DNA from: Bacteroidales bacterium
Lineage (GTDB): Bacteria > Bacteroidota > Bacteroidia > Bacteroidales > UBA932
NCBI GenBank assembly: GCA_015060325.1
Contig: SUYQ01000010.1
Location: 29,286 to 93,285, forward strand
DNA: 64,000 bases
Direction: 5' to 3'
A program made the position numbers and the translations under genes. The stretch's first letter is position 1. Each line of letters begins with the position of its first letter. Shown here piece by piece: positions 29,586 to 38,545 of this stretch. The notes under the pieces were generated by a model, which ran no database searches, had not been told where the DNA came from, and saw nothing but the letters and a program-made list of their open reading frames with translations.

Positions 29586-32114
29586 TTATTCAGTTTTTAT
29601 TTTCAGGATTGCTTTCTTGACGCCCTTTCCGCTGACCTCGACAGTGATGTCCCCAGGCTGCGATGCTGCCTGGACGAGGACTGTGAGCTGACCGCTGAAA
29701 AGATGCATCTGAGGCTGCTGGAACGGCTCCAGACAGGTCGGGTCTCCGTTGGCGATTGCCTTGAACGAGCCTGCTCCGGTGACCTTTACCTTCACGAGTC
29801 TGCTGTCAACCGGAACCGGATTGCCGTCCTTGTCGACGAGGCTTACATTCACATAGCAGAGATCCTCTCCGTCAGCCTTCAGTACTTCTCGGTCAGGTGT
29901 CAGACGGATGGATGACGCCTTGCCGGCTGTGCGGATGACCTTCTCGGCAACTGCCTTGCCGTCAGCATCATACGCCACAACCTTGATCTCGCCAGGCTGA
30001 TATGTCACATCGTTCCACATGAGGCGGAAGCGCTCCATGGCCTTCTCGCCGAGGCATGGCACAATGCCGTCGGCGGCCTTCTTGGCGCGTACGCCCTGCG
30101 ACACTCCGTTGACGAAGAGTTCTGCAGACGGATATGATGTGTATACGAATACCGGTGTCACTTCTCCCTCGCGTCCTGCCCAGTTCCAGTGCGGAAGCAC
30201 GTGCAGGGTCTCGTCGGTCCTGTTCCATACGCTCCTGTAGAGGTAGTATCTGTCCTTTGGAATGGATGCGAGGTCAATGATTCCGAATACTGACGAATGG
30301 TTAGGCCATGCGTCGGTGTCATATGGCGAAGGCTCGCCGAGATAGTCGAAGCCTGTCCATACGAACTGGCCTATGCACCAGTCATAGTCTTCGTCCGCGG
30401 CAAAGTCGTTGTCAGGGATATTCGACCACCAGCAGTATTCTGTGTCATATGACGAAGACTGATTGTCGTCATGCATTATCGCTGCTCCGAGCTTTGCAGG
30501 GAAGTGGTATACTCCGCGTGAACTAACTGTCGAGGCGGTCTCGCTGCCGAGGATGATGCGCTGCGGAAGCAGCTTGTATGCAGGGATATAGCGGTCTACC
30601 TTATAGTTGAATCCCACTACGTCGAGCTGCTCGGCAAATCCGTTGACTGTCACCGCATTATACTGATCCATGCCGCATGTTACCGGCCTTGTCGGGTCTT
30701 CGCGGTGGCAGATGTCCTGCAGCCACTTTGCTACAACCAGACCCTCCGGTTTCCACTGTGAAGGCACTTCGTTTCCTATGCTCCACATCACTACAGAAGG
30801 ATTGTTGCGGAAATGATGGAGCATGTTGATCATGTCTCTCTCGGCCCAGATCATTCCGTTGCCGCTGTCCTCGTTGAAGAATCTGTGGTATCCGTTCTGA
30901 CACTTGGCGACGTCCCATTCGTCGAAATTCTCGAGCATCACCATGAATCCCATCTCGTCGCAGAGCTCGATGAGCTCCTCAGCAGGCATGTTGTGGGATG
31001 TGCGGATGGCGTCGCATCCCATGTCCTTGAGCATTGTGAGCTGCCTGCGGAGGGCGGCCTTGTTGATGGCTGCGCCAAGAGGGCCAAGGTCGTGGTGCAG
31101 GCAGACTCCGCGGAACTTGCGGGCCTCGCCGTTGAGGAAGAATCCCTTGTCAGGGATGATCTCTATGGTCCTGAAACCGAATCTTGTGCTGACCTTGTCG
31201 CATGGAACTGTGCCGTCTGCAATTGAAATCTCAGGCCTGTCCATATCCCAGTCAGTGTCTACTGATCCTCCTGTATACACTTCCGTCTCAACGAAATACA
31301 TGACAGGGCTCTCCGGAGACCACAGTGCCGGATTTTTTACTGTGAGAGTCTGTTCGATCTCTCCGAAATGGAGAAGTCTGGTATCGGTCACGCATGCTGC
31401 CTCCTGACCGTCGGCATCAAGAATCCTGGTCCTCAGTGTGACAGCAGAGCCTTTCTCCACGCCTTCGATCTTTGTGCGCACGCTTACGACAGCGTAGTCC
31501 TTTTCTATGTGAGGTGTTGTGACACATGTTCCCCATACAGGCACATGCACCTGAGGCTGAGTGATGTGTCGGACCTTTCTGTAAAGTCCCGCTCCAGGAT
31601 ACCATCTTGACGACTGCTCGCGGTTTTCCAGAAGCACCGTCACTACATTTGCTCCGACTTTCAGCTGCTCGGTCACGTCGCAGTGGAACGAGTTGTATCC
31701 ATATGGCCAGAAGCATACCTTCTCTCCGTTCACGAAGACCTGTGCCTCGCTCATCGCTCCGTCGAACATGAGGACGTGCCTGCGCCCGTCCAGCTCGTCC
31801 GCCTTTATGTCGAGGGTGCGTCTGTATGCGCCCTTGCCCATATACGGAAGGCCTCCCGTGCGCCCTGTCTTTTCGGTCGCAACATCCTCACCGTTCTGCA
31901 CGACAGCTACGGTCTGCAGGTCATTGGCCTTGTCGAAGGGTCCGTAAATAGCCCAGTCGTGAGGCACGGAAACGGCCTCCCAGCCCTCTGTGGCCTCGAT
32001 GTCATGTCCCTTGCGGAACTCCCATTCCTTCAGGATGGTCTCGCTGCGCTGACTCTGCGCGAATGCGCTTATGGCGGCAGCCGAAAGTAATAGTGTTATG
32101 ATTGTCTTTTTCAT
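29586..32114 (-). CDS. GH2 family beta-galactosidase (DUF4982-type)
   Basis: WEFRKGHDIEATEGWEAVSVPHDWAIYGPFD; FRGVCLHHDLGPLGAAIN; AIRTSHNMPAEELIELCDEMGFMVMLENFDEWD. Confidence 0.94.
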   Translation of the reverse strand: MKKTIITLLLSAAAISAFAQSQRSETILKEWEFRKGHDIEATEGWEAVSVPHDWAIYGPFDKANDLQTVAVVQNGEDVATEKTGRTGGLPYMGKGAYRRTLDIKADELDGRRHVLMFDGAMSEAQVFVNGEKVCFWPYGYNSFHCDVTEQLKVGANVVTVLLENREQSSRWYPGAGLYRKVRHITQPQVHVPVWGTCVTTPHIEKDYAVVSVRTKIEGVEKGSAVTLRTRILDADGQEAACVTDTRLLHFGEIEQTLTVKNPALWSPESPVMYFVETEVYTGGSVDTDWDMDRPEISIADGTVPCDKVSTRFGFRTIEIIPDKGFFLNGEARKFRGVCLHHDLGPLGAAINKAALRRQLTMLKDMGCDAIRTSHNMPAEELIELCDEMGFMVMLENFDEWDVAKCQNGYHRFFNEDSGNGMIWAERDMINMLHHFRNNPSVVMWSIGNEVPSQWKPEGLVVAKWLQDICHREDPTRPVTCGMDQYNAVTVNGFAEQLDVVGFNYKVDRYIPAYKLLPQRIILGSETASTVSSRGVYHFPAKLGAAIMHDDNQSSSYDTEYCWWSNIPDNDFAADEDYDWCIGQFVWTGFDYLGEPSPYDTDAWPNHSSVFGIIDLASIPKDRYYLYRSVWNRTDETLHVLPHWNWAGREGEVTPVFVYTSYPSAELFVNGVSQGVRAKKAADGIVPCLGEKAMERFRLMWNDVTYQPGEIKVVAYDADGKAVAEKVIRTAGKASSIRLTPDREVLKADGEDLCYVNVSLVDKDGNPVPVDSRLVKVKVTGAGSFKAIANGDPTCLEPFQQPQMHLFSGQLTVLVQAASQPGDITVEVSGKGVKKAILKIKTE

Positions 32115-32125
32115 AGCTGTGTTAA

Positions 32126-32200
32126 AGATGTTTCGCTTCGCTCAACATGACAGAGGGGACTGTCGTTACGAGCGAGGCCAAAGGCCGAGTCGAGAAATCT
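32126..32200. repeat. Dispersed repeat, variant B (32126-32151) plus variant A (32162-32200)
   Basis: AGATGTTTCGCTTCGCTCAACATGAC and GTCGTTACGAGCGAGGCCAAAGGCCGAGTCGAGAAATCT; the latter supplies part of the GH53 stop codon. Confidence 0.85.
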
Positions 32201-33314
32201 AATCAATGAAAGGATCCAGTGCGATTGTCGCCTTACCGTTCTTGAATGCGCCTTTGTCGTATGCGTTCCAGCCGAGGGCGGCATAGCTCGCAGGTTTCCA
32301 CACGCCGTCCGTCTGAGGCTCCCAGTAGAACACTCCGTGGCACTCCTCGATCTTCTTTGTCTCGTCCAGAATATACTGTACGGCATTCTTGGACATCTGC
32401 GGCTCCCACACCGGCATACCGATCTCACATATCATCACCGGCTTGCCGAATGTAGAAGTAAGGCTCTTTATGTTTGCCAGGCAGTCGTCCACGACCGGCT
32501 TCCAGTCGCACCAGCCGTTGTTTTCCCACCATGTAGGATAGAGAGAAAGTCCTATGATGTCATATTTCACCTTGCTGTTCTTCAGATGGTTGAACAGCCA
32601 TCTGCATTCGTTCGCCTTATGTCCTTCGCTCCTGTGGATGATTACCTTAGCTTCAGGATACACGCTCTTTACTGCATCATATCCCTTGTTGGCGAGTATT
32701 GCAAAATCGTTGGCATTGTCGGTGATCTTGCCCAGAGGGTGGAGCATGCCGCTGTTGGTCTCATTACCGACCTGTACCCACTCTACCTCTACTCCATTGT
32801 CCTTGAGCAACTGCAGAGTCTCCTTTGTATGAGTCTCCACTGCCGACGCCAGCTCGTATATAGGAAGATCCGCCCATGCTGCAGGAGTCTTCTGGTTTGA
32901 AGGGTCCGCCCATGTGTCGCTATAGTGGAAGTCGATCATGATCCTCATTCCAAGCTCCTGAGCACGTTTCGCCTTCACCAGCACGTCGTCCTTTGCGCAC
33001 CATCCGCCTTCCGGACTTACCCAGACGCGGAGTCTTATCGCATTGAAGCCCAGTTCTTTCATGAGCGCGGTGCACTCCATCTCCTTGCCTGCGGCAGTGT
33101 AGAACTTCTGGCCGTCCGCCTCCATCTGCGTCAGCCAGCTTATGTCTGCGCCTTTGGCGTATCCGCCCTTTTCGGCCGGTGTCTGCTCCGGCTGTCCAGC
33201 CTCCGGCTTCTGTGTTTCCGGCTGGTAACCGGTCGGCCCATAAGGATTCTTTTCGCATGAAAGCACGCATGTGACTATTGCCAGCGCTGTCAGAGTCGTT
33301 TTTATGATGCTCAT
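32199..33314 (-). CDS. Glycoside hydrolase family 53 (arabinogalactan endo-beta-1,4-galactanase)
   Basis: KGADISWLTQMEADGQKF..GFNAIRLRVWVSPEGGWC..RIMIDFHYSDTWADPSNQKTPAAW..WVQVGNETNSGML. Confidence 0.93.
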   Translation of the reverse strand: MSIIKTTLTALAIVTCVLSCEKNPYGPTGYQPETQKPEAGQPEQTPAEKGGYAKGADISWLTQMEADGQKFYTAAGKEMECTALMKELGFNAIRLRVWVSPEGGWCAKDDVLVKAKRAQELGMRIMIDFHYSDTWADPSNQKTPAAWADLPIYELASAVETHTKETLQLLKDNGVEVEWVQVGNETNSGMLHPLGKITDNANDFAILANKGYDAVKSVYPEAKVIIHRSEGHKANECRWLFNHLKNSKVKYDIIGLSLYPTWWENNGWCDWKPVVDDCLANIKSLTSTFGKPVMICEIGMPVWEPQMSKNAVQYILDETKKIEECHGVFYWEPQTDGVWKPASYAALGWNAYDKGAFKNGKATIALDPFID

Positions 33315-33337
33315 ATCTTTACGTTTGAAATATCATA

Positions 33338-33345
33338 CAAAGATA
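33338..33345 (-). promoter_or_regulatory. -7 box TATCTTTG for GH53
   Basis: TAnnTTTG on the minus strand. Confidence 0.6.
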
Positions 33346-33354
33346 AAAATTTTC

Positions 33355-33362
33355 TATATTTG
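33355..33362 (+). promoter_or_regulatory. -7 box TATATTTG for the DUF6377 regulator
   Basis: TAnnTTTG, 9 bp from the opposing -7 box. Confidence 0.6.
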
Positions 33363-33371
33363 TAAAACTGA

Positions 33372-34988
33372 ATGACGATGACTATGAAAAGACTTTCGCT
33401 TTTTTCTGTTCTTGTGCTGGGGCTATTTGCTGCTGGTTGTTCCGATTCTTATGACGGTCCGTTGAAGGAAGAACTTTCTCAGCTTGATGATGCACTCGGC
33501 CGTATGGAAGAATATGTCAAGGCCAAGGAAGACAAGATTGCAGCGATAGAAAAGACGCTGTCTCCGGACGGTATTTCTCCCGAGCAGGAGTTCAATATAT
33601 ATTCTCAGCTCTATGATGAGTGTGTAGCTTTCCAGTTTGACAAGGCTATGGGTATTCTGGACCGTCAGGAAGCTATCGCCATAGAACTGCAAGATCAGTC
33701 ACTCTACAATACCGTGGCTGTAGACAAGGCTATGCTTTTCACTACTGCCGGAATGTTTCTAGAGGCTGAACATGTCTTTGGCCAGCTTGACACTCTTACC
33801 TTCAACTATCAGCAGAAGATCGACTGGTACAATGCACGCCAGAAGTTCCTTCATGACTATCAGGAATACGTCCGCACTTCAGGAATTGCAGTTCCGGGTG
33901 TCGATAAGATAAGGGTCTATCAGGATAAGATACTTGAAAATACTCCTTTGAATTCTCCCCTCAATCAGCACATCCGCGTCATGCGTCTTATTGAGGATGG
34001 AAAATTCGAGGAGGCCTATGATGAGAACATGAGGATTCTTGAGACCTTGAACAAGGATTCCCGGGATTTTGCCGTACAGGCATATTGGCAGGGTTTCATC
34101 TGCGAGAACCTCGAAAGGGAGGAGGAGACCTTGCAATGGTGGATAAAATCGGCGATGTGTGATATCAAGGGTGCAATCAAGGATAATGCTGCCTTGTGTT
34201 CGGTTGCCATCAAGCTGACGGATCCCTCTCAGACCGAACGTGCATTCAGGTATATAAAGATATCGCTTGACGATGCCATCTTCTATAATGCAAAACTGCG
34301 AAAGGTCCAGATTGCATCCACATTCCCGTGGATCCAGCAGGCCTATTCCGACGGCAAGGCGCAGCAGCTCCGCCAGAGGAATACCTATCTCATCTTCGTC
34401 TCGATGGCGGCCTTGCTGCTTCTGGTTGCAAGTCTGGTTGCAGTCCGCATGTATCTTAAAGGTAAAAAGACCGCAAAGGTTCTGGATGTCAAGAACAGTC
34501 AGCTTGCAGAGTATACCCGTTCTATAGAGTCAGTTGAGGAAGATCTCAAGAAGACCAACCTCGACCTGATTGAGGCAAATGCCGCCAAGGAGGAATACTT
34601 GGGACTGTTTCTTTCCATGTGTTCCGGCTATCTTGACAAGCTGCGCAAAACATTGACAAGAGAGCAATATGATGCCGAACTGAAGAACTTCTACAAGACG
34701 TTCGATACATCGTTCCTCTCGCTCTATCCGACATTTGTCGAGGATCTGAACGCTCTCCTGACAGAAGAAGGACGCATCGTCGTGAAGGAGGGCGAGCTGC
34801 TCAACACCGAGCTCCGCATCTTTGCTCTCATCAAGCTTGGAATCACCCAGTCTTCACATATCGCTTCGCTTCTTCGCTATTCTGTCAACACGATATATAA
34901 CTATCGCGCACAGGTCAAGAACGCAGCTCTCTCAGATAGAGAGAATTTCGAAGAAAATGTCCGAAAAATAGGTTCAGCAAGGTCATAA
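33372..34988 (+). CDS. DUF6377-type membrane-spanning PUL regulator
   Basis: Lipobox-like N-terminus, helical periplasmic domain, central TM (YLIFVSMAALLLLVASLVAV), C-terminal LLNTELRIFALIKLGITQSSHIASLLRYSVNTIYNYRAQVKNAA HTH. Confidence 0.82.
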   Translation: MTMTMKRLSLFSVLVLGLFAAGCSDSYDGPLKEELSQLDDALGRMEEYVKAKEDKIAAIEKTLSPDGISPEQEFNIYSQLYDECVAFQFDKAMGILDRQEAIAIELQDQSLYNTVAVDKAMLFTTAGMFLEAEHVFGQLDTLTFNYQQKIDWYNARQKFLHDYQEYVRTSGIAVPGVDKIRVYQDKILENTPLNSPLNQHIRVMRLIEDGKFEEAYDENMRILETLNKDSRDFAVQAYWQGFICENLEREEETLQWWIKSAMCDIKGAIKDNAALCSVAIKLTDPSQTERAFRYIKISLDDAIFYNAKLRKVQIASTFPWIQQAYSDGKAQQLRQRNTYLIFVSMAALLLLVASLVAVRMYLKGKKTAKVLDVKNSQLAEYTRSIESVEEDLKKTNLDLIEANAAKEEYLGLFLSMCSGYLDKLRKTLTREQYDAELKNFYKTFDTSFLSLYPTFVEDLNALLTEEGRIVVKEGELLNTELRIFALIKLGITQSSHIASLLRYSVNTIYNYRAQVKNAALSDRENFEENVRKIGSARS

Positions 34989-35252
34989 GTAGATAGCAAT
35001 TATTCCATATTTTCCACTTTTATTGCTCTGTTGAATATTTTATAAAGTGTTTTAAATCAATCTGATAAATTAATTATTGATTTTGATTTAATCCACTTTT
35101 TTCTTTTGTTTGGCGAGGGACGATTTTGTCGTGTCCACTTTTTTATCCTCATTTCTGCCGTTAATTTATTGATATTCAGTCAAATCTATTCCACTTATCC
35201 ACTAATTTGCCCCTAGTTTATATGTACGTGTGCGAGTGGATGTAAATTTTCT

Positions 35253-35260
35253 TAAATTTG
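35253..35260 (+). promoter_or_regulatory. -7 box TAAATTTG for susC
   Basis: TAnnTTTG 55 bp upstream of the susC ATG. Confidence 0.5.
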
Positions 35261-35314
35261 GGATGCGAACGTTTTTGATTCGTAAACACATTATTAACAC
35301 ATAAACACTAACCC

Positions 35315-38300
35315 ATGAAACACCTAACTTATCGAATCGCCCTTATCTTTGCGATAATGGGTCTGAGCTGCGCCAGTGCGTTTGCTCAGCAAGTGAAAGG
35401 TACAGTCAAGGATTCAGCAGGTGAGCCGGTAATCGGCGCTGCAGTCGTTGTCGAAGGCACGACCACCGGTACTACTGTTGACCTTGACGGTAATTTCGTG
35501 TTTAACACAGCTGTCCCTTCTGACGCTGTCCTCGTGGTCACTTCGATCGGCTACAAGACAGCCAAAGTACCAGTTGGGGGGGGGTATGTAGAAGTTATCC
35601 TTCAGGAGGATACTGAAATGCTCGACGAAGTGGTGATGATCGGATACGGAGTTCAGAAGAAAGCCGTGGTATCAGCAGCCATTTCAACTGTCGGCACAGA
35701 CATGCTCGACAAGGTTGCAGCAGTCCGCGTTGATGATGCACTTAAGGGACTGACCCCTGGTGTGAACGTTACTTCTACTTCAGGACAACCTGGTGCAGGT
35801 TCCCAGATCCGTATCCGTGGTATCGGCACCATCAACGATGCAAATCCATTGTACGTTGTTGACGGTATGGCTATCAATGGCGGCATCGATTATCTTGCCC
35901 CTAGCGACATCGAGCGTATCGACATCCTCAAGGATGCTGCTTCTTGTGCTGTCTTCGGAACACGTGGAGCAAACGGTGTGATCCTCGTGACAACCAAGAG
36001 GGGAACCAAGGACAGAGTATCTGTAACATATGATTTCCAGTACGGCATGTCAAGCCCATGGCGTCAGCGTGAAGTCCTCAATGCTACAGAGTATGCCGTG
36101 ATGATGAACGAGGCGGCCATCAACGATGGAAACACTCCTAAATATGCTGACCCGTACTCATTCGGTGAAGGAACAGACTGGCAGAAGGAATTGTTCAACT
36201 GGAACGCTCCTCAGCAGCGCCATCAGCTGACAATCAGCGGAACCAGCGGCAAGAACCAGTATTTCGTCTCAGCAGGATATTATACTCAGGAAGGTATTGT
36301 CGGCGGTAATTACGACCGTTCAAACTATGAGCGTTTCAGCGTACGCGTAAATGACAACTACAGCATCTTTGATGCGACAAAGGAGCGTACATGGCTCAAC
36401 AAGATGGATCTCAGCGTGAATGCCGCATATTCCCGCACATTCACAAGAGGTATCTCTACCAACTCTGAGTTCGGTTCTCCTCTCGGATCGGCAGCTGCCC
36501 TTTCTCCACTCCTCAGCGTATACGTTGATCCTGCAGACGAGCAGGCTGTGATCGATAAGTATTATTACAATGATGCAGCACATGCTGTAGATGAGGCGAC
36601 AGGCGAGCTCCTCAATCCTGACTGGAGCGACTTCAATCTCATCCGTGACCCAAGAAACGGACGCCTCTTTACAGTACCGGGAACAGAGTTCCAGGAAATG
36701 GTCAACCCTCTTGCTGACCTTTCTCTCCCGGGCACAAGAAATAATTATGACCGTCTCGTAGGAGGTGCGGAACTCGCATTCCAGATCTATGACGGACTCA
36801 CTTTCCGTTCTTCAGTAAACGTTGACTTCTCTGTCGGCGGTTCTGATGGCTGGACACCTAACTACTATCTTTCATCGACACGTCATCAGGGCTATTCTTC
36901 AGTATGGGGCTCTATGAACCGTGGTCTTGTATATCAGATAGAGAACTACCTGACATACAATAAGACATTCGTCGAGAAGCATAACCTTACAGTGACTCTC
37001 GGTCAGTCTGCAAGCGCAGAGCAGGGCCGCAACATCAATGCTTCAAGAATGTACCTCACAGAGGAGGATCCTGACAAGGCAAACATGGGATTCGCAACAA
37101 GCCAGCGTGAGGACAATGACGGAGGCGGATCGCTCTACGTAGACTATCGTCTGTCTTCTCTCTTTGCGCGTGCGTCATATGACTATGATAACCGCTATAT
37201 GATCCAGGCGACTGTACGCCGTGACGGTTCTTCACGTTTCGGACCTGGACGCCGTTTCGCCATCTTCCCTTCAGCATCGGCTGCATGGAACATCAAGAAC
37301 GAGCCTTTCATGCAGGATGTGGCTCCTTGGCTCTCAAACTTGAAACTCCGTGCATCTTGGGGTATCAACGGTAACGACCGTCTTGGTAACTTCATGTTCG
37401 CTGCACAGACTGCTGCCGGCAACAATTATGTATTCGGTAGCGGTGCCCTCGGAAACGAGACCATCATCAACGGTGTGAAGACAACAGTTACTCCTAACGA
37501 GCTTCTCGAGTGGGAAAGAAGTAACCAGACAGACGTCGGACTGGACTTCGGATTCTTCGGAAACTCTCTCCAGTTCACCGCTGACTACTTCTACAAGAAA
37601 ACAGACGGTATGCTCATCGAGATGCCTGTTCCTACATACCTTGGTGAGTCAAAGCCTTGGGGTAACGTAGGTTCTATGTCAAATACCGGTGTCGAGCTCG
37701 ATCTCAACTACCGTTATTCAATCGGTGACTTCAACTTCTCTGTAGGTGCTAACGCAACATACATCAAGACTCTCCTCATCAACGCCGGTAACGAGTCCGG
37801 TATTCTCGACAGAGGTTCAGTACACCAGATGGGTACTATTGTCCGTGGTGAGAACGGTCAGCCATTCCCATATTTCTACGGCTACAAGACAGCTGGTGTA
37901 TTCCAGAACTGGGATGAGGTCTATGCATATACAAACGCTGACGGAAAGCTCATTCAGCCTGATGCACAGCCTGGTGACTTCCGTTATCAGGACCTCGACG
38001 GCGACGGCAGCATCACAGCTGAAGGCGACCGTACAAATCTCGGCAAGTGCGTCCCTTCATGGACTTACGGTATCAACGCAAGTCTCGAGTGGAAGGGAAT
38101 CGACTTCTCAATGGTATGGCAGGGCGTAGCAGGAAACAAGATATTCGATGCTACACGTCGTACAGACATCCCTACAATGAACCAGCCTAAGTATGTCCTC
38201 AACCGTTGGACTGGCGAAGGCTCTACAAACGAGTATCCTCGTTTCACTGTGACTGACCCTAACCAGAACTGGTCAAAGGCATCTGACTTCTTCATCAAGG

Positions 38301-38524
38301 ATGCAAGCTATTTCCGTCTCAAGAATGTGACCCTCGGATATACTCTTCCTGCAAAGTGGACAAACAAGATCTTCGTCAAGAAGCTCCGCGTTTACGTAGC
38401 ATGCGAGAATGCCCTCACATTCACTAAGTATGACGGTTTCGATCCTGAAATCGCTGACTATGTCGACAGAGGCATCTACCCTCAGTCTCGTACAGTTCAG
38501 TTCGGTGCAAGCATTACTTTCTAA
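35315..38524 (+). CDS. SusC-like TonB-dependent outer membrane receptor
   Basis: VKGTVKDSAGEPVIGAAVVVEGTTTGTTVDLDGNF; DEVVMIGYGVQKK; DALKGLTPGVNVTSTSGQPGAGSQIRIRGIGTIND..NPLYVVDGM. Confidence 0.96.
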   Translation: MKHLTYRIALIFAIMGLSCASAFAQQVKGTVKDSAGEPVIGAAVVVEGTTTGTTVDLDGNFVFNTAVPSDAVLVVTSIGYKTAKVPVGGGYVEVILQEDTEMLDEVVMIGYGVQKKAVVSAAISTVGTDMLDKVAAVRVDDALKGLTPGVNVTSTSGQPGAGSQIRIRGIGTINDANPLYVVDGMAINGGIDYLAPSDIERIDILKDAASCAVFGTRGANGVILVTTKRGTKDRVSVTYDFQYGMSSPWRQREVLNATEYAVMMNEAAINDGNTPKYADPYSFGEGTDWQKELFNWNAPQQRHQLTISGTSGKNQYFVSAGYYTQEGIVGGNYDRSNYERFSVRVNDNYSIFDATKERTWLNKMDLSVNAAYSRTFTRGISTNSEFGSPLGSAAALSPLLSVYVDPADEQAVIDKYYYNDAAHAVDEATGELLNPDWSDFNLIRDPRNGRLFTVPGTEFQEMVNPLADLSLPGTRNNYDRLVGGAELAFQIYDGLTFRSSVNVDFSVGGSDGWTPNYYLSSTRHQGYSSVWGSMNRGLVYQIENYLTYNKTFVEKHNLTVTLGQSASAEQGRNINASRMYLTEEDPDKANMGFATSQREDNDGGGSLYVDYRLSSLFARASYDYDNRYMIQATVRRDGSSRFGPGRRFAIFPSASAAWNIKNEPFMQDVAPWLSNLKLRASWGINGNDRLGNFMFAAQTAAGNNYVFGSGALGNETIINGVKTTVTPNELLEWERSNQTDVGLDFGFFGNSLQFTADYFYKKTDGMLIEMPVPTYLGESKPWGNVGSMSNTGVELDLNYRYSIGDFNFSVGANATYIKTLLINAGNESGILDRGSVHQMGTIVRGENGQPFPYFYGYKTAGVFQNWDEVYAYTNADGKLIQPDAQPGDFRYQDLDGDGSITAEGDRTNLGKCVPSWTYGINASLEWKGIDFSMVWQGVAGNKIFDATRRTDIPTMNQPKYVLNRWTGEGSTNEYPRFTVTDPNQNWSKASDFFIKDASYFRLKNVTLGYTLPAKWTNKIFVKKLRVYVACENALTFTKYDGFDPEIADYVDRGIYPQSRTVQFGASITF

Positions 38525-38545
38525 TCACCAGTAAAGAGATTTAAG

